NCBI GenBank assembly: GCA_905221605.1
Contig: CAJNDS010000659.1
Location: forward strand, 31,596-95,595
Reading direction: 5' to 3'
DNA length: 64,000 nucleotides
DNA from: Symbiodinium natans
Taxonomy: Eukaryota > Sar > Dinophyceae > Suessiales > Symbiodiniaceae
The notes below the pieces were generated by a model. It had not been told where the DNA came from and ran no database searches. It was given only the letters and a program-made list of their open reading frames with translations. Positions 9,891-19,830 of this stretch are shown here, piece after piece; positions within the stretch are counted from its first letter, which is position 1, and each line of letters starts with the position of its first letter. The position numbers and the translations under genes are program-made.

Positions 9891-10024
9891 TACTTGGAGG
9901 TTCATGGTACTTGCTAACCAATTATAATAGTGTACTTATAACCATCTTAGGGCAGTTAAGAGGCTTGTAAGTGGGTTATAGGTACAGTTATGATTGGTTA
10001 ATAAGTACCATGAACCTACAAGTA
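9891..10024. repeat. long foldback (MITE-like) element
   Basis: An inverted repeat of about 53 bp: left arm 9891-9943 begins TACTTGGAGGTTCATGGTAC and the right arm (9972-10024) is its near-perfect reverse complement, with a loop of about 28 nt. No coding capacity. Different in sequence from the family at 19248, 51244 and 55171. Confidence 0.85.
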
Positions 10025-10861
10025 GTTTTGGGGTCATTGAAGGTGACAGGGGGCCCATGCTTGAGGCCGCGTGCGGGAGGAGTGATGAGCCGTCGTGAGG
10101 CAATTGGCACTGCTAGGAGTGCCTTCGGGTGTGGTTACGCCCGAAGGACTCATGCCTTGAACTGGCAAATGCCCTGAAACCCTGAACCCTAAACCCCTAA
10201 AGCCTCCCTCAAGCCTCCCTAAACCCTAAACCCTCAACGCTGAATCCTAAACCCTAAATCTTACACCTAAACCCGCAAAGCCTCAAACGAACACTGAGCT
10301 CCCTAAAGCCCAAGCGGGATGTTTCAACCTGCAGGGCCTCTTTCTCCGACAAAAGCAAGTTGAGGGCAGACGTTTCGGGTTTCAGGTTTAGGGTTTAGGG
10401 TTCAGGTTTTAGGGTTCAGGGTTTAGGGTTCAGGGTTTAGGGTCCCTAAACTCTGAAACCTGAAACTCCTTGATTCTTGGAGGGGAGTTTTCTGCGGCAG
10501 CTCCGTAGCTGGTGCGAATGGGCACTCAGAGAGCTTCGCATACGTTGACTACATATCAGGAAATTCGCTCAGAATGGAAGGTTTTCCTGCATGGCGTCGG
10601 TGCACTGTGGGCAAGATCCAGCGGCAAAGTCTCTTTCAAGTCCGCAAGCGCTCTTCCCCCAGTTCTCGGAGGTTCATCAGCACGTCACTCCCTATTGTAT
10701 CGGTGGGGACTCAGGGACTTAGGAGGCTTAATTCCCGTGCAAGTGCGGTTGCACTGCGTGGTTGTTAAGGAACTTCAAATCCAGATACCACAGCAAGGGC
10801 ACCTTACATGGTCTACCATATCCTTCAGCTTAAGTTCCTTGACCAGCAACCCACTGCAAGA
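10025..10861. other. unique segment without recognised gene
   Basis: Degenerate telomere-like units at 10170-10270 and 10378-10445. An open + frame spans 10512-10868 (118 codons) but begins without ATG, runs into the telomere array and has no family motif. Confidence 0.3.
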
Positions 10862-10960
10862 ACCCTAAACCCTAAACCCTAAACCCTAAACCCCAAAGCC
10901 CAAACCCTAAACCCTAAACCCTAGACCCTAAACCCTAAACCCTAAACCCTCAACCCTCCG
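10862..10960. repeat. CCCTAAA array
   Basis: About twelve CCCTAAA units, a few degenerate. Confidence 0.9.
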
Positions 10961-11424
10961 AGCATCAGGGGATGATGGGTGCAGTCGATTCCGTTCCAAT
11001 TCCGATCCCTCGAGCTGGGGCACGCTGTTGAAAGCATGTGGGCAGCTATTGTGTTTGATGGGTGGTGTATGGAGCCCTTTTGGGGGAACCCTACGAATTG
11101 CAATAGGAACAGGGAACAGAACTATGCCGGCCTGGACCCCAAATAGTGCGAGAGCATGGGGACGCGAAGCAGCACTCTCTCATGATCCAAGAGACCAACA
11201 GACACCAAGAGCCCAGGAGTCCAAAAGCGACGACCGCTTTGCATCTCGCAAGCCCAGCATCCGAAAAGAGATGACAGTTTCGAGGACGGCGAGGCGAGAG
11301 CGATATTCGTCCAAAAAGCAAGACCACCCCGGTGCACACGCACGCGGAGAGCGCGTGCGCGTGCCACATACAGTGCTGGCAACCAAAACCCTACCTTACA
11401 TCGTGATGGAACCCTAAGCCCTCC
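10961..11424. other. unique segment, open frames on both strands
   Basis: A + frame (11028-11417) gives a basic, serine/arginine-rich peptide, and three minus frames are also open. Nothing distinguishes a real gene. Confidence 0.25.
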
Positions 11425-11705
11425 ACGCAGAAACCCTAAACCCTAAACCCTAAACCCTAAACCCTAAACCCTAAACCCTAAACCCTAAACCCTAAACCCT
11501 AAACCCTTTAAGCAGGTCAGTGCCCAGCTGAGGCATCAGAGGGCCGGCGTGCAGCACAGGCACAGGTGATGACATCGGCCAGTACAGTGGCAGCGCTCAT
11601 CTTTGCTTGCAAAGGAGCTCTCGACTTCATACTTGGGAGTTTAGGGTTTAGGGTTTAGGGTTTAGGGTTTAGGGTTTAGGGTTTAGGGTTTAGGGTTTAG
11701 GGGGT
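11425..11705. repeat. CCCTAAA array then TTTAGGG array
   Basis: CCCTAAA 11430-11508 (about eleven perfect units) and TTTAGGG 11637-11703 (nine units) bracket 130 bases of unique sequence in which I find no convincing exon. Confidence 0.9.
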
Positions 11706-12040
11706 TACTGAGCTACGCACCCCAAACTACGAGCGGCCCTTATTCCAGGAACGAAAATGGGTATCAGTAGGTTTTGGGAAGCCTCCATTTAGGTTTCCCA
11801 AGCTGGAGACCGTGAAGGGGGAAGTCTACCCCCGAAACCCTAAACTCTACACCTTAAACTCCCTAAACCCTGCACTCTCAACCCTTGAGAAACGTCCGAC
11901 AAGCGTCATAGGAAGCCCAGGCAGTTCTGTGGGTGTTTTTGCTTGAGACTCAACAACCATAGAATCACAGACAGAGTGTCGATTTCGGTATTTCCCCAAC
12001 ATAGGGGTGTGTGGGTTCTGTCCCCTTAGTATGCCCTTAA
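11706..12040. other. unique segment, nothing recognised
   Basis: Contains a few CCCTAAA-like units at 11835-11885. No exon with credible splice sites. Confidence 0.25.
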
Positions 12041-12110
12041 GGCATTATGATCCTTAGTACAGGAACCCCGAAAAGCGCTACCCTTATTTTGGGGAAACCC
12101 CTTGTCATTT
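12041..12110 (-). repeat. short interspersed repeat, minus copy
   Basis: Reverse complement resembles 20173-20262 (CCCCAAAATAAGGGTAGC and GGGGTTCCTG followed by CTAAGGA). Confidence 0.55.
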
Positions 12111-12763
12111 GGTCTTGGACCACCTTGGGTCCATTCCAAGATCTGAGGCAAAAAACCCCACGCATGGTCGTTTCACCTCGAATGCATTCGCTGGTGACCG
12201 TGCTGCTGCCGAGTGGGATGGAACATTGAGCTCTCTGCGGGTTGTGCCTGATGTTGAGATCGGTAATTGAAGCCGAAGGTCTTGCACGGTGTGTCATCCT
12301 CTTGTGCTTGACGCAGGGGCCCGTACTGCCTGCGCTTTCTCCTTAAAACAGAAGGCTCACGCCCCAGAGCTCCAAGCCGTAGTTGAGCCTTCAGAGCTTC
12401 CAATGAACTAGGACAACGGAGATGCGCATGGGCAGTTCAAGCATGGGTTCCTTTTTGGGTCACCACGTTACATACCAAGGCACTGTACTCTAATAGGGTC
12501 TTCATGGGAGTTGCTTTGCAGCTGGCGACCGTCCATCCTAAACCCTCAAGATTCTCGCGTGCCAGCCCATGTGACGTCTGTTCAAAGGTCAAACCTCCCA
12601 TACTCTGAACCAGCCTTCCCAAAAATGTGCCGACCTTCCCTCCCCTCCGACTTCCTACCCTGATCAAGCAGCCCCAAATGAGTTTTGAACCCGCAGCCTC
12701 AACCCTAACCCGAAGACGCCCGCCCTCCCGCCCTTTCACCACCCACCCAAGCCCGGGTCAAAG
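12111..12763. other. unique segment without recognised gene
   Basis: Several short open frames on both strands, mutually overlapping and without motifs. Confidence 0.25.
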
Positions 12764-12870
12764 ATGCGCCTGCGCGCCACTGGCCCATGGCTCGCCTGGG
12801 TCTTCCTTCTGGATGTTGCTTGGCAGAGCTGGGTGGAGTTTGGGGGTTTCGCATGTCTGGAGTTCTTAAG
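12764..12870 (+). CDS. possible first exon with signal peptide
   Basis: ATG at 12764 starts MRLRATGPWLAWVFLLDVAW, a basic then hydrophobic N-terminus like a signal peptide, and the frame stays open to a possible GC donor (CTTAAG|GCAAAC). No downstream exon can be linked with confidence. Confidence 0.35.
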
Positions 12871-13369
12871 GCAAACCCTTTAATCCCTAGCTTTCAACCC
12901 CAAGCCCTCATCCCTGAGACCCAAACACTAGCCTCAAAACCCTGAACCCTCAAGCCCCAGATGCATCTTCTACACCATCTTCTACTAAGGCCGACTCTTC
13001 ATGGGTAGTTGAAGTTGAGAAAGTCTTTTTTAAGAAATACATTTCTTGCGCTTCCTTTTTCAGATACGGAGCGTTAAATTCAGGGTACTATAAAAGGCTA
13101 TAGCTGCCCAGGTTGTTTTCGAGATCCCGGATGCAAGAAGCTTGAAGGCAAGAGGATGAATAATCGTCACGCGAAGACTGCTTTCAGCGAGGCTCTGCCT
13201 CAAGCAGCCCGAAACCCCCCCCGCCCGCTGTGTTGTTTCAAAGCCCGAGGCCCTCGACGCTAAACCCCCAGACCCTCCTCTTACCCTTCAACCCGTCAGC
13301 ACTGAGCTCCTCAAAAACCCTCATCCCTAAACCCTGCCCTCACAAGTAGTGGTTTCGGGGCAGCCCTGA
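12871..13369. other. unique segment with a strong acceptor-like tract
   Basis: CTTCCTTTTTCAG at about 13052-13065 is a good 3' splice signal, but no clear exon follows. Scattered CCCTAAA-like units precede the large array at 13370. Confidence 0.3.
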
Positions 13370-13765
13370 ACCCTCAACCCTAAACCCTAAACCCTCAACC
13401 CTAAACCCGAAACCCTGAACCCTGAGCCCTAAGCTCTAAACCCTAAACCCTAAACCCTAAACCCTAAACCCTAAACCCTAAACCCTAAACCCTAAACCCT
13501 AAACCCTAAACCCTAAACCCTAAACCCTAAACCCTAAACCCTAAACCCTAAACCCTAAACCCTAACCCATAAACCCTAAACCCTAAACCCTAAACCCTAA
13601 ACCCTAAACCCTAAACCCTAAACCCTAAACCCTAAACCCTAAACCCTAAACCCTAAACCCTAAACCCTAGACCCTAAACCCTGAACCCTGAGCCCTAAGC
13701 TCTAAACCCTAAACCCTAAACCCTAAACCCTAAACCCAAAACCTTAAACCCGAAACCCTAAACCG
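13370..13765. repeat. long CCCTAAA array
   Basis: Over 300 bp of CCCTAAA, nearly perfect from 13437 to 13670 apart from one CCCTAACCCATAAA interruption; degenerate edges contain CCCTGAGCCCTAAG, which occurs at both ends (about 13418 and 13683), suggesting internal duplication of a larger block. Confidence 0.95.
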
Positions 13766-13814
13766 GGCCTAGGCCGCGCTGGCAGAGCCAGGGGCTCCCA
13801 GCCGAGGTCGCCGG

Positions 13815-13990
13815 CAGGGGTTAGGGTTTGGGGTTTAGGGTTTGGGGTTTAGGGTTTGGGGTTTGAGGTTTAGGGCTTAGGGTTTAGGGTCTGAGGTTTA
13901 GGGTTTAGGGTTTAGGGTTTGAGGTTTAGGGTTTGGGGTTTGAGGTTTAGGGTTTAGGGTTTGGGGTTTGGGGTTTGGGGTTTTGGGTTG
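13815..13990. repeat. TTTAGGG/TTTGGGG/TTTGAGG variant array
   Basis: Regularly alternating variants of the telomere unit; follows a short island (13765-13814) that may contain an exon. Confidence 0.85.
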
Positions 13991-14482
13991 AGGGATCCTG
14001 GCTTCTTCAGTTCCCTTCCGAGATTGTTGTGCTGTTTTTTCGGGAGGATGTGGGGAGTTTGGGGAGCGTTTGCATACGAGGGGGAGTGCCTACATGGAGT
14101 TTCCAACGGGTTTTTTCCCGAGCTAATGGGTGTTTGGGGGCAAACAAGCGGTGACCCTCTTCCACCTGCCTGCTTTGGCAGGCCTTGCTGGGGTGAGCCC
14201 GTCGCGGATTGAGCTGCTGGTGCTTTTATTCTTTCCTTTTCGGGGGGGGAAGCAGCAAGCAGCTGCGTGGCCCACCAGCTTCAAGCTCTTCCCACCGTAT
14301 TCATCGCTTCGCAAAATTAAGCCGCCAAGAACTCTGCTAGCAAGGTGCAGTCTACGGCAGTGTGCTAGATTTGAGGCCTCCATGGCTCAAAACTTTTGGT
14401 TTTGGGGAGGTATTCTCCTTTGGAAGATACAAGAAGCTGAGTCTCAGGGCTCCTGTTGACTTTGCCGGCTTTTGCCTGCCAG
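13991..14482. other. unique segment without recognised gene
   Basis: Overlapping open frames on both strands; none has a motif or clear start. Confidence 0.25.
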
Positions 14483-14552
14483 TCGCCCGACATGATCGCC
14501 ATCGGCCTGCATCAGTCGTGCCAGCAGCCCAATGGGGCTCGGGTGCCTCGAG
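14483..14552 (+). CDS. exon, unidentified protein
   Basis: Acceptor TTTTGCCTGCCAG, a 70-nt open frame (SPDMIAIGLHQSCQQPNGAR then VPR) and a GTATTG donor. Good splice signals on both sides make this a likely exon; it may belong with 14929-15021. Confidence 0.55.
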
Positions 14553-14603
14553 GTATTGTGAGATTGGATGCGCTTGGTATGTCGCGCCTCTTCCCGTTAA
14601 ACC

Positions 14604-14925
14604 CTAAAGGCGTAAACCCTAAACCCTAAACCCTAAACCCTAAACCCTAAACCCTAAACCCTAAACCCTAAACCCAAAACCCTAAACCCTAAACCCTAAA
14701 CCCGAAGCCCGAAACCTCCCCGGCCTTGCCAAGGTGATGGCCTTGCGAACTTCACAGGCGCCAAGCTGAGCCTTACACCCTACGAGCTAAGACCCTAAGA
14801 CCCCAGGACCCTACGACCCTAAGACCCTAAGACCCTAAGAGAAGACCCTGAGACCCTAAGAGAAGACCCTGAGACCCTAAGACCCTAAGACCCCAAGACC
14901 CGAAGACCCAAAGACTCCAGGGGCC
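14604..14925. repeat. CCCTAAA array and GACCCTAA array
   Basis: CCCTAAA 14604-14705; then from 14785 a GACCCTAA-type variant, including a duplicated block around AGAGAAGACCCTGAGACCCT. Confidence 0.85.
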
Positions 14926-14928
14926 CAG

Positions 14929-15021
14929 ATGACCAATTTTCTGTATGTGCGGGCTGGAGGTTCTGGTGACTCGCCGCTCTTCGTGTACGCCAACAGCTTC
15001 AGCGACTGGCCTTCCGCCCAG
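14929..15021 (+). CDS. exon, unidentified protein
   Basis: Acceptor GGGGCCCAG, 31 in-frame codons (MTNFLYVRAGGSGDSPLFVY then ANSFSDWPSAQ) and donor CAG|GTTTTC, after which TTTAGGG units begin. Phase 0 on both sides. Family unknown. Confidence 0.6.
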
Positions 15022-15374
15022 GTTTTCAGGGTTTAGGGTTTAGGGGTTTTGACTAAACCCTAAACCCTAAACCCTAAACCCCAAACCCTAAACCCTAAAC
15101 CCTGAACCTGGTTTAGAGGTTTAGGGGGGTGCCAGAAAGCGTTTAAGGTTAGAGGGTTCAGGTGGCTAGGGTTTCAGGGCCTGTCCCAGAATGGTACTGC
15201 TAAGCCAGGGGCGACATGAGAATGGTGTCTAGTAGGAGACTTCAGCGCCTTCCGTCCCCCTATATGTCCCTTCAGAGAGCATATAGGGTAATTCCAAAAT
15301 TCCCGACTAAGTACCGGTATAGGGGCCTCAGCCCTTTTGAGTCCTGGATTATCCGCGAGCCTTTGAGGCTGAAG

Positions 15375-15449
15375 GGCACCTCCTACCAGTGGACCGTGGC
15401 TGGCGCAGCCCTCCTGGTGGGTCTCTGCCTGACCTGGGACTGGCGCTGA
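15375..15449 (+). CDS. terminal exon with hydrophobic C-terminus
   Basis: Reads GTSYQWTVAGAALLVGLCLT then WDWR and stops with TGA at 15447-15449: a C-terminal membrane anchor by appearance. The acceptor (CTGAAG) is weak; the same frame is open back to 15216. Confidence 0.45.
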   Translation, partial: GTSYQWTVAGAALLVGLCLTWDWR

Positions 15450-15524
15450 GAGGGAGGAACCCTCAACCCTAAACCCTAAACCTACGCCTTAAAGCCAGGC
15501 TTGAACTCCTGTTCTCATTCCCAG

Positions 15525-15563
15525 CAATCCCTCCCAGAATTGCGCAGCTAGCGGCGAGGGCTT
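15525..15563 (+). CDS. small exon between strong splice signals
   Basis: TGTTCTCATTCCCAG precedes a 39-nt segment (frame NPSQNCAASGEG) and GTAGGG follows, running straight into TTTAGGG. Short but well bounded. Confidence 0.4.
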
Positions 15564-15654
15564 GTAGGGTTTAGGGTTTAGTGCTCACGAAGATCCTGTA
15601 GATGAAGTTTCCCCAAGCCCAAACCTTGGCGGACCTCAAAACCGATGCTTGCCC

Positions 15655-15787
15655 TAAACCCTAAACCCTAAACCCTAAGCCCTAAGCCCTAAACCCTAAA
15701 ACCTAAACCCTAAACCCCAAACCCTAAACCCCAAACCCTAAACCCCAAACCCTAAACCCCAAACCCTAAACCCTAAACCCTAAACCC
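15655..15787. repeat. CCCTAAA/CCCCAAA array
   Basis: CCCTAAA units alternating with CCCCAAA, on the acceptor side of the exon at 15794. Confidence 0.9.
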
Positions 15788-15793
15788 ACGCAG

Positions 15794-15882
15794 CAGTCGT
15801 ATAAGGATGGCCCCCGGATGTGGCAGTTCCTCTTCACGGCAGCCGTGCCGCATTCTTGGTTGGCCAGCTGGCCGATGGCCAG
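15794..15882 (+). CDS. exon, unidentified membrane or secreted protein
   Basis: Acceptor CCCACGCAG; reads QSYKDGPRMWQFLFTAAVPH then SWLASWPMA; donor AG|GATTTA (GA type, known in dinoflagellates). Bracketed by telomere-like units on both sides. Confidence 0.5.
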
Positions 15883-16421
15883 GATTTAGGGGGTTTTTGG
15901 GATTGAGTCTAGCCAGAGACCCTCAACCCCGAGACCCCAAAGCCCTGAAGCCCTAGAGCCCTGAAGCCTTGAAGCCCTGAAACTCCCTGAAGCCCTGAAG
16001 CCCATAAACCTTGAAACCCTCAATCCCCGAAACCCTCAAGTCCCTGAAGCTTTCCCACCTTGGAGGCCCAGCCCCTCGAGTACTATAGGGGTCGGAATAA
16101 AAAAACTAATGGTTCCTTGGACATTTTACTAGAATAAACCCCTATTCTAATCATTGAAAGGCCCCAAGAGTAGCTGAGGTCTGCCCTTGCGGCAGGAGCT
16201 GCCTGCTATGAGGCCGCCGTTGTTTGAAGTTGGGGTTTCGGGCTTCTGGAGTGCTTGCGGTGTTCGGGCCTTTGAACCTCAAGAATCCTTGAGTTTCGGG
16301 TTTCGGGTTTAGGGTTTCGGGTTTAGGGTTTAGGGTTTCGGGTTTAGGATTTAGGGTTTAGGGCCCACAATCCATGAGCCCAACTTCTCCTTTCTCCTCT
16401 TCTTGGACGCTTTTGTGGCAG
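15883..16421. other. intron-like segment with telomere variants
   Basis: CCCTGAAG-type variants (15918-16040), an imperfect palindrome around CTATAGGGGT and ACCCCTATTC (16081-16150), and TTTCGGG/TTTAGGG variants (16290-16360). No exon supported. Confidence 0.4.
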
Positions 16422-16472
16422 GCAAACGTCCAGGAGATGGGAATCTTCTCCACTGCCATCCTCATGGCCCAG
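16422..16472 (+). CDS. exon, unidentified protein
   Basis: A long pyrimidine tract ending TTTTGTGGCAG, 17 codons (ANVQEMGIFSTAILMAQ) and a GC donor (CAG|GCTTCT). Very well formed exon; partners unknown. Confidence 0.55.
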
Positions 16473-16776
16473 GCTTCTCAGGGGTCAAGGGTTTAGTTTA
16501 GGGTTTGGGGGACGCACTGGGTGTATTTCCCAAGATAGGGCAGGGCACCTATTTTCACGAAAAGCTTCTGAACAATCTTCTGAGGGAAGGGTTCTAGCAG
16601 TGGTTCCTTCTGAAGGCTGTTGCAGGTACTGAAGCATTGAAGGGTTGTACCAGCTACGAAGGTGGCGCCTTCTCGCCAACCGGGCTGTTGCGCCAAATCT
16701 CATCCAGAGCAATTCGGCTTGCAGCCTCACCCTGCGTGGAGCTGTCAGAGGTAGTTGGGAGCCTGCCTTGTTCTCA

Positions 16777-17412
16777 ATGGCAGACCAGGCTGAACTGCCT
16801 GCTTTGAGCAGCATGTTGCTGCATCACCTGGCTTCGGCAGGGCTTGAGCGACGGGTTCTTGAAGAAGTTCAGAGAGCTTTGCAGGATTCGGGTGATGCTA
16901 CAAGGACATCCGATCTTGCGAAAGTATGTGACTGTGCCATGCAAGGCCAGCTGCAGGTACGTGCCTCTATGCGTACTGGACGTGAGTGCTCCATCTGGGC
17001 TCGGCCATGGACCACGGTTGACGAGGCGAAGGCCATGCTGACATCCCAACTTGATCTTCGCGATGCAGACCACTACCTGGCATGCAACGGACAGGTCTTG
17101 GCTGGCGAGAAGGCTATCGGCATGTACGTGTCGCCAACAAGCGCCCCCCTCGAGCTTGCGCGCTGCAACAAGTCCTCTGGACTTGCTGCCGTACTGCCGG
17201 CAGCCTTTCCTCCTGTCCAAAAGCAGTTGATCGGCAACGCCCTCTTCCCGCAAATAGCCAAAATACAGCCAGGCTGGGCGGGTAAGATCACAGGGATGCT
17301 GCTTGAGATGGGCAACTGTGAGCTGCTGTTTCTCCTGGAGTCAGACATCCAGCTCCAGGCGAAGATAGAAGAGGCAGTGTTCTTGCTTCGTACGGTGGGC
17401 TGCGATATCTAG
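16777..17412 (+). CDS. ubiquitin-like plus C-terminal MLLE (PABC) domain protein
   Basis: ATG at 16777 (MADQAELPALSSMLLHHLAS) is preferred; the frame is open upstream to 16645 without ATG. The 211-residue protein has a helical N-terminus, a ubiquitin-like fold at about 62-130 (RTGRECSIWARPWTTVDEAK... ending LELARC), then an MLLE domain at about 145-205 with the signature KITGMLLEMGN and a closing KIEEAVFLL helix. MLLE domains of poly(A)-binding protein and UBR5 bind PAM2 peptides in translation and mRNA-decay factors. No RNA-recognition motif is present, so this is not ordinary PABP; it may be an adaptor linking PAM2 proteins to ubiquitin-type partners. Intronless. The MLLE call is strong, the ubiquitin-like call moderate. 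Confidence 0.75.
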   Translation: MADQAELPALSSMLLHHLASAGLERRVLEEVQRALQDSGDATRTSDLAKVCDCAMQGQLQVRASMRTGRECSIWARPWTTVDEAKAMLTSQLDLRDADHYLACNGQVLAGEKAIGMYVSPTSAPLELARCNKSSGLAAVLPAAFPPVQKQLIGNALFPQIAKIQPGWAGKITGMLLEMGNCELLFLLESDIQLQAKIEEAVFLLRTVGCDI

Positions 17413-17640
17413 AAATCTGGTGGTCGAGCCTGGGTGATGGAAGTCGCGCACGCGCAGCAGTCAGCAGTGCATGGAAGTTGTGGGGTTCGAGTGAAGCTGA
17501 AACCACTGCCGGTGTCTCAGTCGCAGCAAGAAGGGGCAATGCCCTGCGGCAGCGAAAAGAAAGTAGAGGTTTGCCACGCGGTTTGCAACCATGAGGTTGC
17601 TGGCCACACTCCAAACAAAGAACCAAGAACCCCGAAAGCC
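17413..17640. other. 3' flank of the MLLE gene
   Basis: No further gene recognised; open frames here overlap on both strands. Confidence 0.3.
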
Positions 17641-17932
17641 CAACACCCCAAATTAAAGCCTTAAAGCCTTAAAGCCTTAAAGCCTTAAAGCCCCAAAGCC
17701 CCAAAGCCCCAAAGCCCCAAAGACCCAAAGCTCCAAAGCCCCAAAGCTCCAAAGCTCCCCCAAACTTCCCCAAAAGCTCCCCCAAACTTCCGCAAAAGCC
17801 CTCCCCAAGCTTCCCCAAAACCCTCAAACTGCCCCAAAACCCTCCCAAACTTCCCCCAAACCCCCCCAAACTGCCCCAAAACCCTCCCAAACTTCCCCCA
17901 AAGCCCCCCCAAACTGCCCCAAAACCTCCCAG
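17641..17932. repeat. CCTTAAAG / CCCCAAAG / CCCCAAACTT repeats
   Basis: Successive short tandem blocks of changing unit, grading from CCTTAAAG to CCCCAAAG and to a ~30-bp unit built on CTGCCCCAAAACCCTCCC. The minus-strand glycine-rich open frames are repeat artefacts. Confidence 0.85.
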
Positions 17933-17937
17933 AGCAG

Positions 17938-17988
17938 GCGGCCGGCACCCTTGGCTTAGCCACCTTCTGGGGCTTCGAGGGGAGCCAG
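17938..17988 (+). CDS. exon, unidentified protein
   Basis: Acceptor CCCAGAGCAG, 17 codons (AAGTLGLATFWGFEGSQ), donor CAG|GTCCTG; TTTAGGG units start 35 nt later. Confidence 0.5.
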
Positions 17989-18019
17989 GTCCTGTGTGGC
18001 TCCTGGAAAAATGGTGGGC

Positions 18020-18640
18020 TCTCAGGGTTTAGGGCTTAGGGTTTAGGGTTTAGGGTTTAGGGTTTAGGGTTTAGGGTTTAGGGATGTTTAGGGTGTAGGG
18101 TTTAGGGTTTAGGCTTTTTTGGCCTGTGAGTACGGCAAGCGAGGGGGGAGGGTTTAGGGGTTTGAGGGGGAGATTGTGGGTGGGGGTTGAAGGGCATTTT
18201 TTTTGCGTGGGGGGGGGGGGGGGGAGGTCGAGGGTTTATGTTTTGTTTTTGGATTGGGTATTTCACGATTTTGGGCGGTCGGCGGCTTTCGGGGATTGAA
18301 GGGTAGGCTTTGGTACAATTAGGCGGTGAACCAAACCCCCCCCGCCCCCGCCCCACCAGTTCCCCTTTAAACCGGCGCCTAAAGCCTCAAGCCTAAGGCC
18401 TCCGATACCCTGAACACTAAGCCCGACACCAAAAACACAGGGAAACACAACTCCCCCAAATACCCACCCCTGAAAACCTAGACCCTGCACCCCCTAAACA
18501 ACCTAAGCCTTAAGACCTTATAAAACCCCATACAGAACCCTATTAAGCCCAAAGAAACCCTCTTAAAACCCCACTAATGCCTTCCATTACCCCCCCCCCC
18601 CCCCCAAAAAAAAAAAAAAAAAAAAAAAAGAAGCAACAAC
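18020..18640. repeat. TTTAGGG array, G-rich tract, poly-C/poly-A junction
   Basis: TTTAGGG 18026-18110; a G run 18210-18225; then a C run 18590-18605 joined directly to an A run 18606-18629. Between them the sequence is low in complexity and has no supported exon. Confidence 0.7.
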
Positions 18641-19247
18641 AAAAAGCCTGAGCCGGCCTTCTTCGGTGCGAGGCTAGGGGCCTGCAGCGGCTTCGCCGCG
18701 GCCTATGGCACGGGGGTGTGAAGCCCAGCGTGCTCTTTCCTGTGAGACTCTTCGACTTGGGGGGTTCAGGTTTAGGGAGTTAGGGGTTTAGTTAGAGGTT
18801 CAGGATTCAGGGTTTAGGGTTTAGGGTTTAGGGATGAGGGGTTTAAGGGTTAGAGGTTCAGGATTCAGGGTTGAGGGTTCAGGGTTCGATGTCCAAGTCG
18901 TTGGGTTTAGGGCTTCATGGTTTTGGGTCCCAAAGTTTTAAGGTGCAAGGGCTAGGCTCAGGGGTTTGAGGCCGCTTTCTGCCTTTCGGTGTTGGGTGTT
19001 GCTACCTGGATGTTAAGTCAAGGCTTCATGCTCTGCTGCCTATTTGCAAAGTTCTTGGCAGCTAGGTGCCTGCTTCAGGGTTCAAAGCAAGGTCGCGAGA
19101 TGTACTAGGCGCCCCAAAGACTCCTCTGCTCAGAAATCCCCATCCGTCATGGGGTGATCCGATCCACATTCTAAACCTAACCCTAGATCGTAAGTCTTAA
19201 GTTCCAAGCCCGAAAGCCCAAACCCTTTTGCTCAACCCAGACAGTTT
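18641..19247. other. unique segment, weak exon candidate
   Basis: 18645-18710 reads EPAFFGARLGACSGFAAAYG on the + strand, which could be an exon, then TTTAGGG-like units at 18770-18880. The rest is unassigned. Confidence 0.3.
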
Positions 19248-19345
19248 GGATATTCTCCCTTATACTAACAGTCCTTAATAGGGACTAGAGTACCTCCCTA
19301 TGATAATCCTGTTAAGGGCTGTTAGTATAAAGGGGAACATCCCAA
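19248..19345 (+). repeat. foldback element copy B ending at a splice acceptor
   Basis: Palindrome: left arm CTCCCTTATACTAACAGTCC, right arm GGGCTGTTAGTATAAAGGGG followed by AACATCCC. Three bases after it an AACAG acceptor opens the exon at 19349. Same family as 8059, 51244 and 55171. Confidence 0.8.
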
Positions 19346-19348
19346 CAG

Positions 19349-19447
19349 ACAGCCAATGCGCTTTCCGAGCAGATTGCAGCAGGCTTGGACACGTCCCCTG
19401 GACGAGCAGCTCCCTGGGACCTCCATCTGCTGGTGCCCTTGGCCTAA
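19349..19447 (+). CDS. terminal exon, unidentified protein
   Basis: Starts after CCCAACAG at the edge of a foldback element; reads TANALSEQIAAGLDTSPGRA then APWDLHLLVPLA and ends TAA at 19445-19447. Frame and acceptor agree; family unknown. Confidence 0.45.
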   Translation, partial: TANALSEQIAAGLDTSPGRAAPWDLHLLVPLA

Positions 19448-19459
19448 AACCACCCGAGC

Positions 19460-19830
19460 CGAAGCCCTAAACCCTAGAGCCGAAACCCTAGGCCGCCTCA
19501 GCCCTAAACCCTAAACCCAAACCCTAAATCCTAAACCCTAAGCCCTCAAACCCTAAAACCCAAAACCCTCAAGGGGATCGAGCCGAACGCGTCCCAACAG
19601 GTACATCCTGGGTGCAATGCCTGGAGCCGAGTCTCCCCCAAGCGCTTGCGATGCCAAGATACTAAACCTAAACCCCCCCAACCCTAACCTTTAGGGTTTA
19701 GGGTTTAGGGTTTAGGGTTTAGGGTTTAGGGTTTAGGGTTTAGGGTTTAGGGTTTAGGGTTTAGTGTTTAAGTTTCAGGGTTTGGGGTTTAGGGTGTAGG
19801 GTTTGGGGTTTAGGGGGTGTTTAGGGTTTT
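19460..19830. repeat. CCCTAAA units then TTTAGGG array
   Basis: Degenerate CCCTAAA 19460-19570; a short unique stretch 19571-19665; TTTAGGG 19692-19830 (about eleven perfect units first). Confidence 0.85.

Noticed and set aside
13370-13765. True chromosome end
   Set aside because: Arrays occur in both orientations all through the window and are flanked by unique sequence, so they are interstitial.
18645-18710. V-ATPase proteolipid (subunit c) exon
   Set aside because: AAAYGTG resembles the AAYGTAKSG motif, but the rest does not fit and there is no partner exon.
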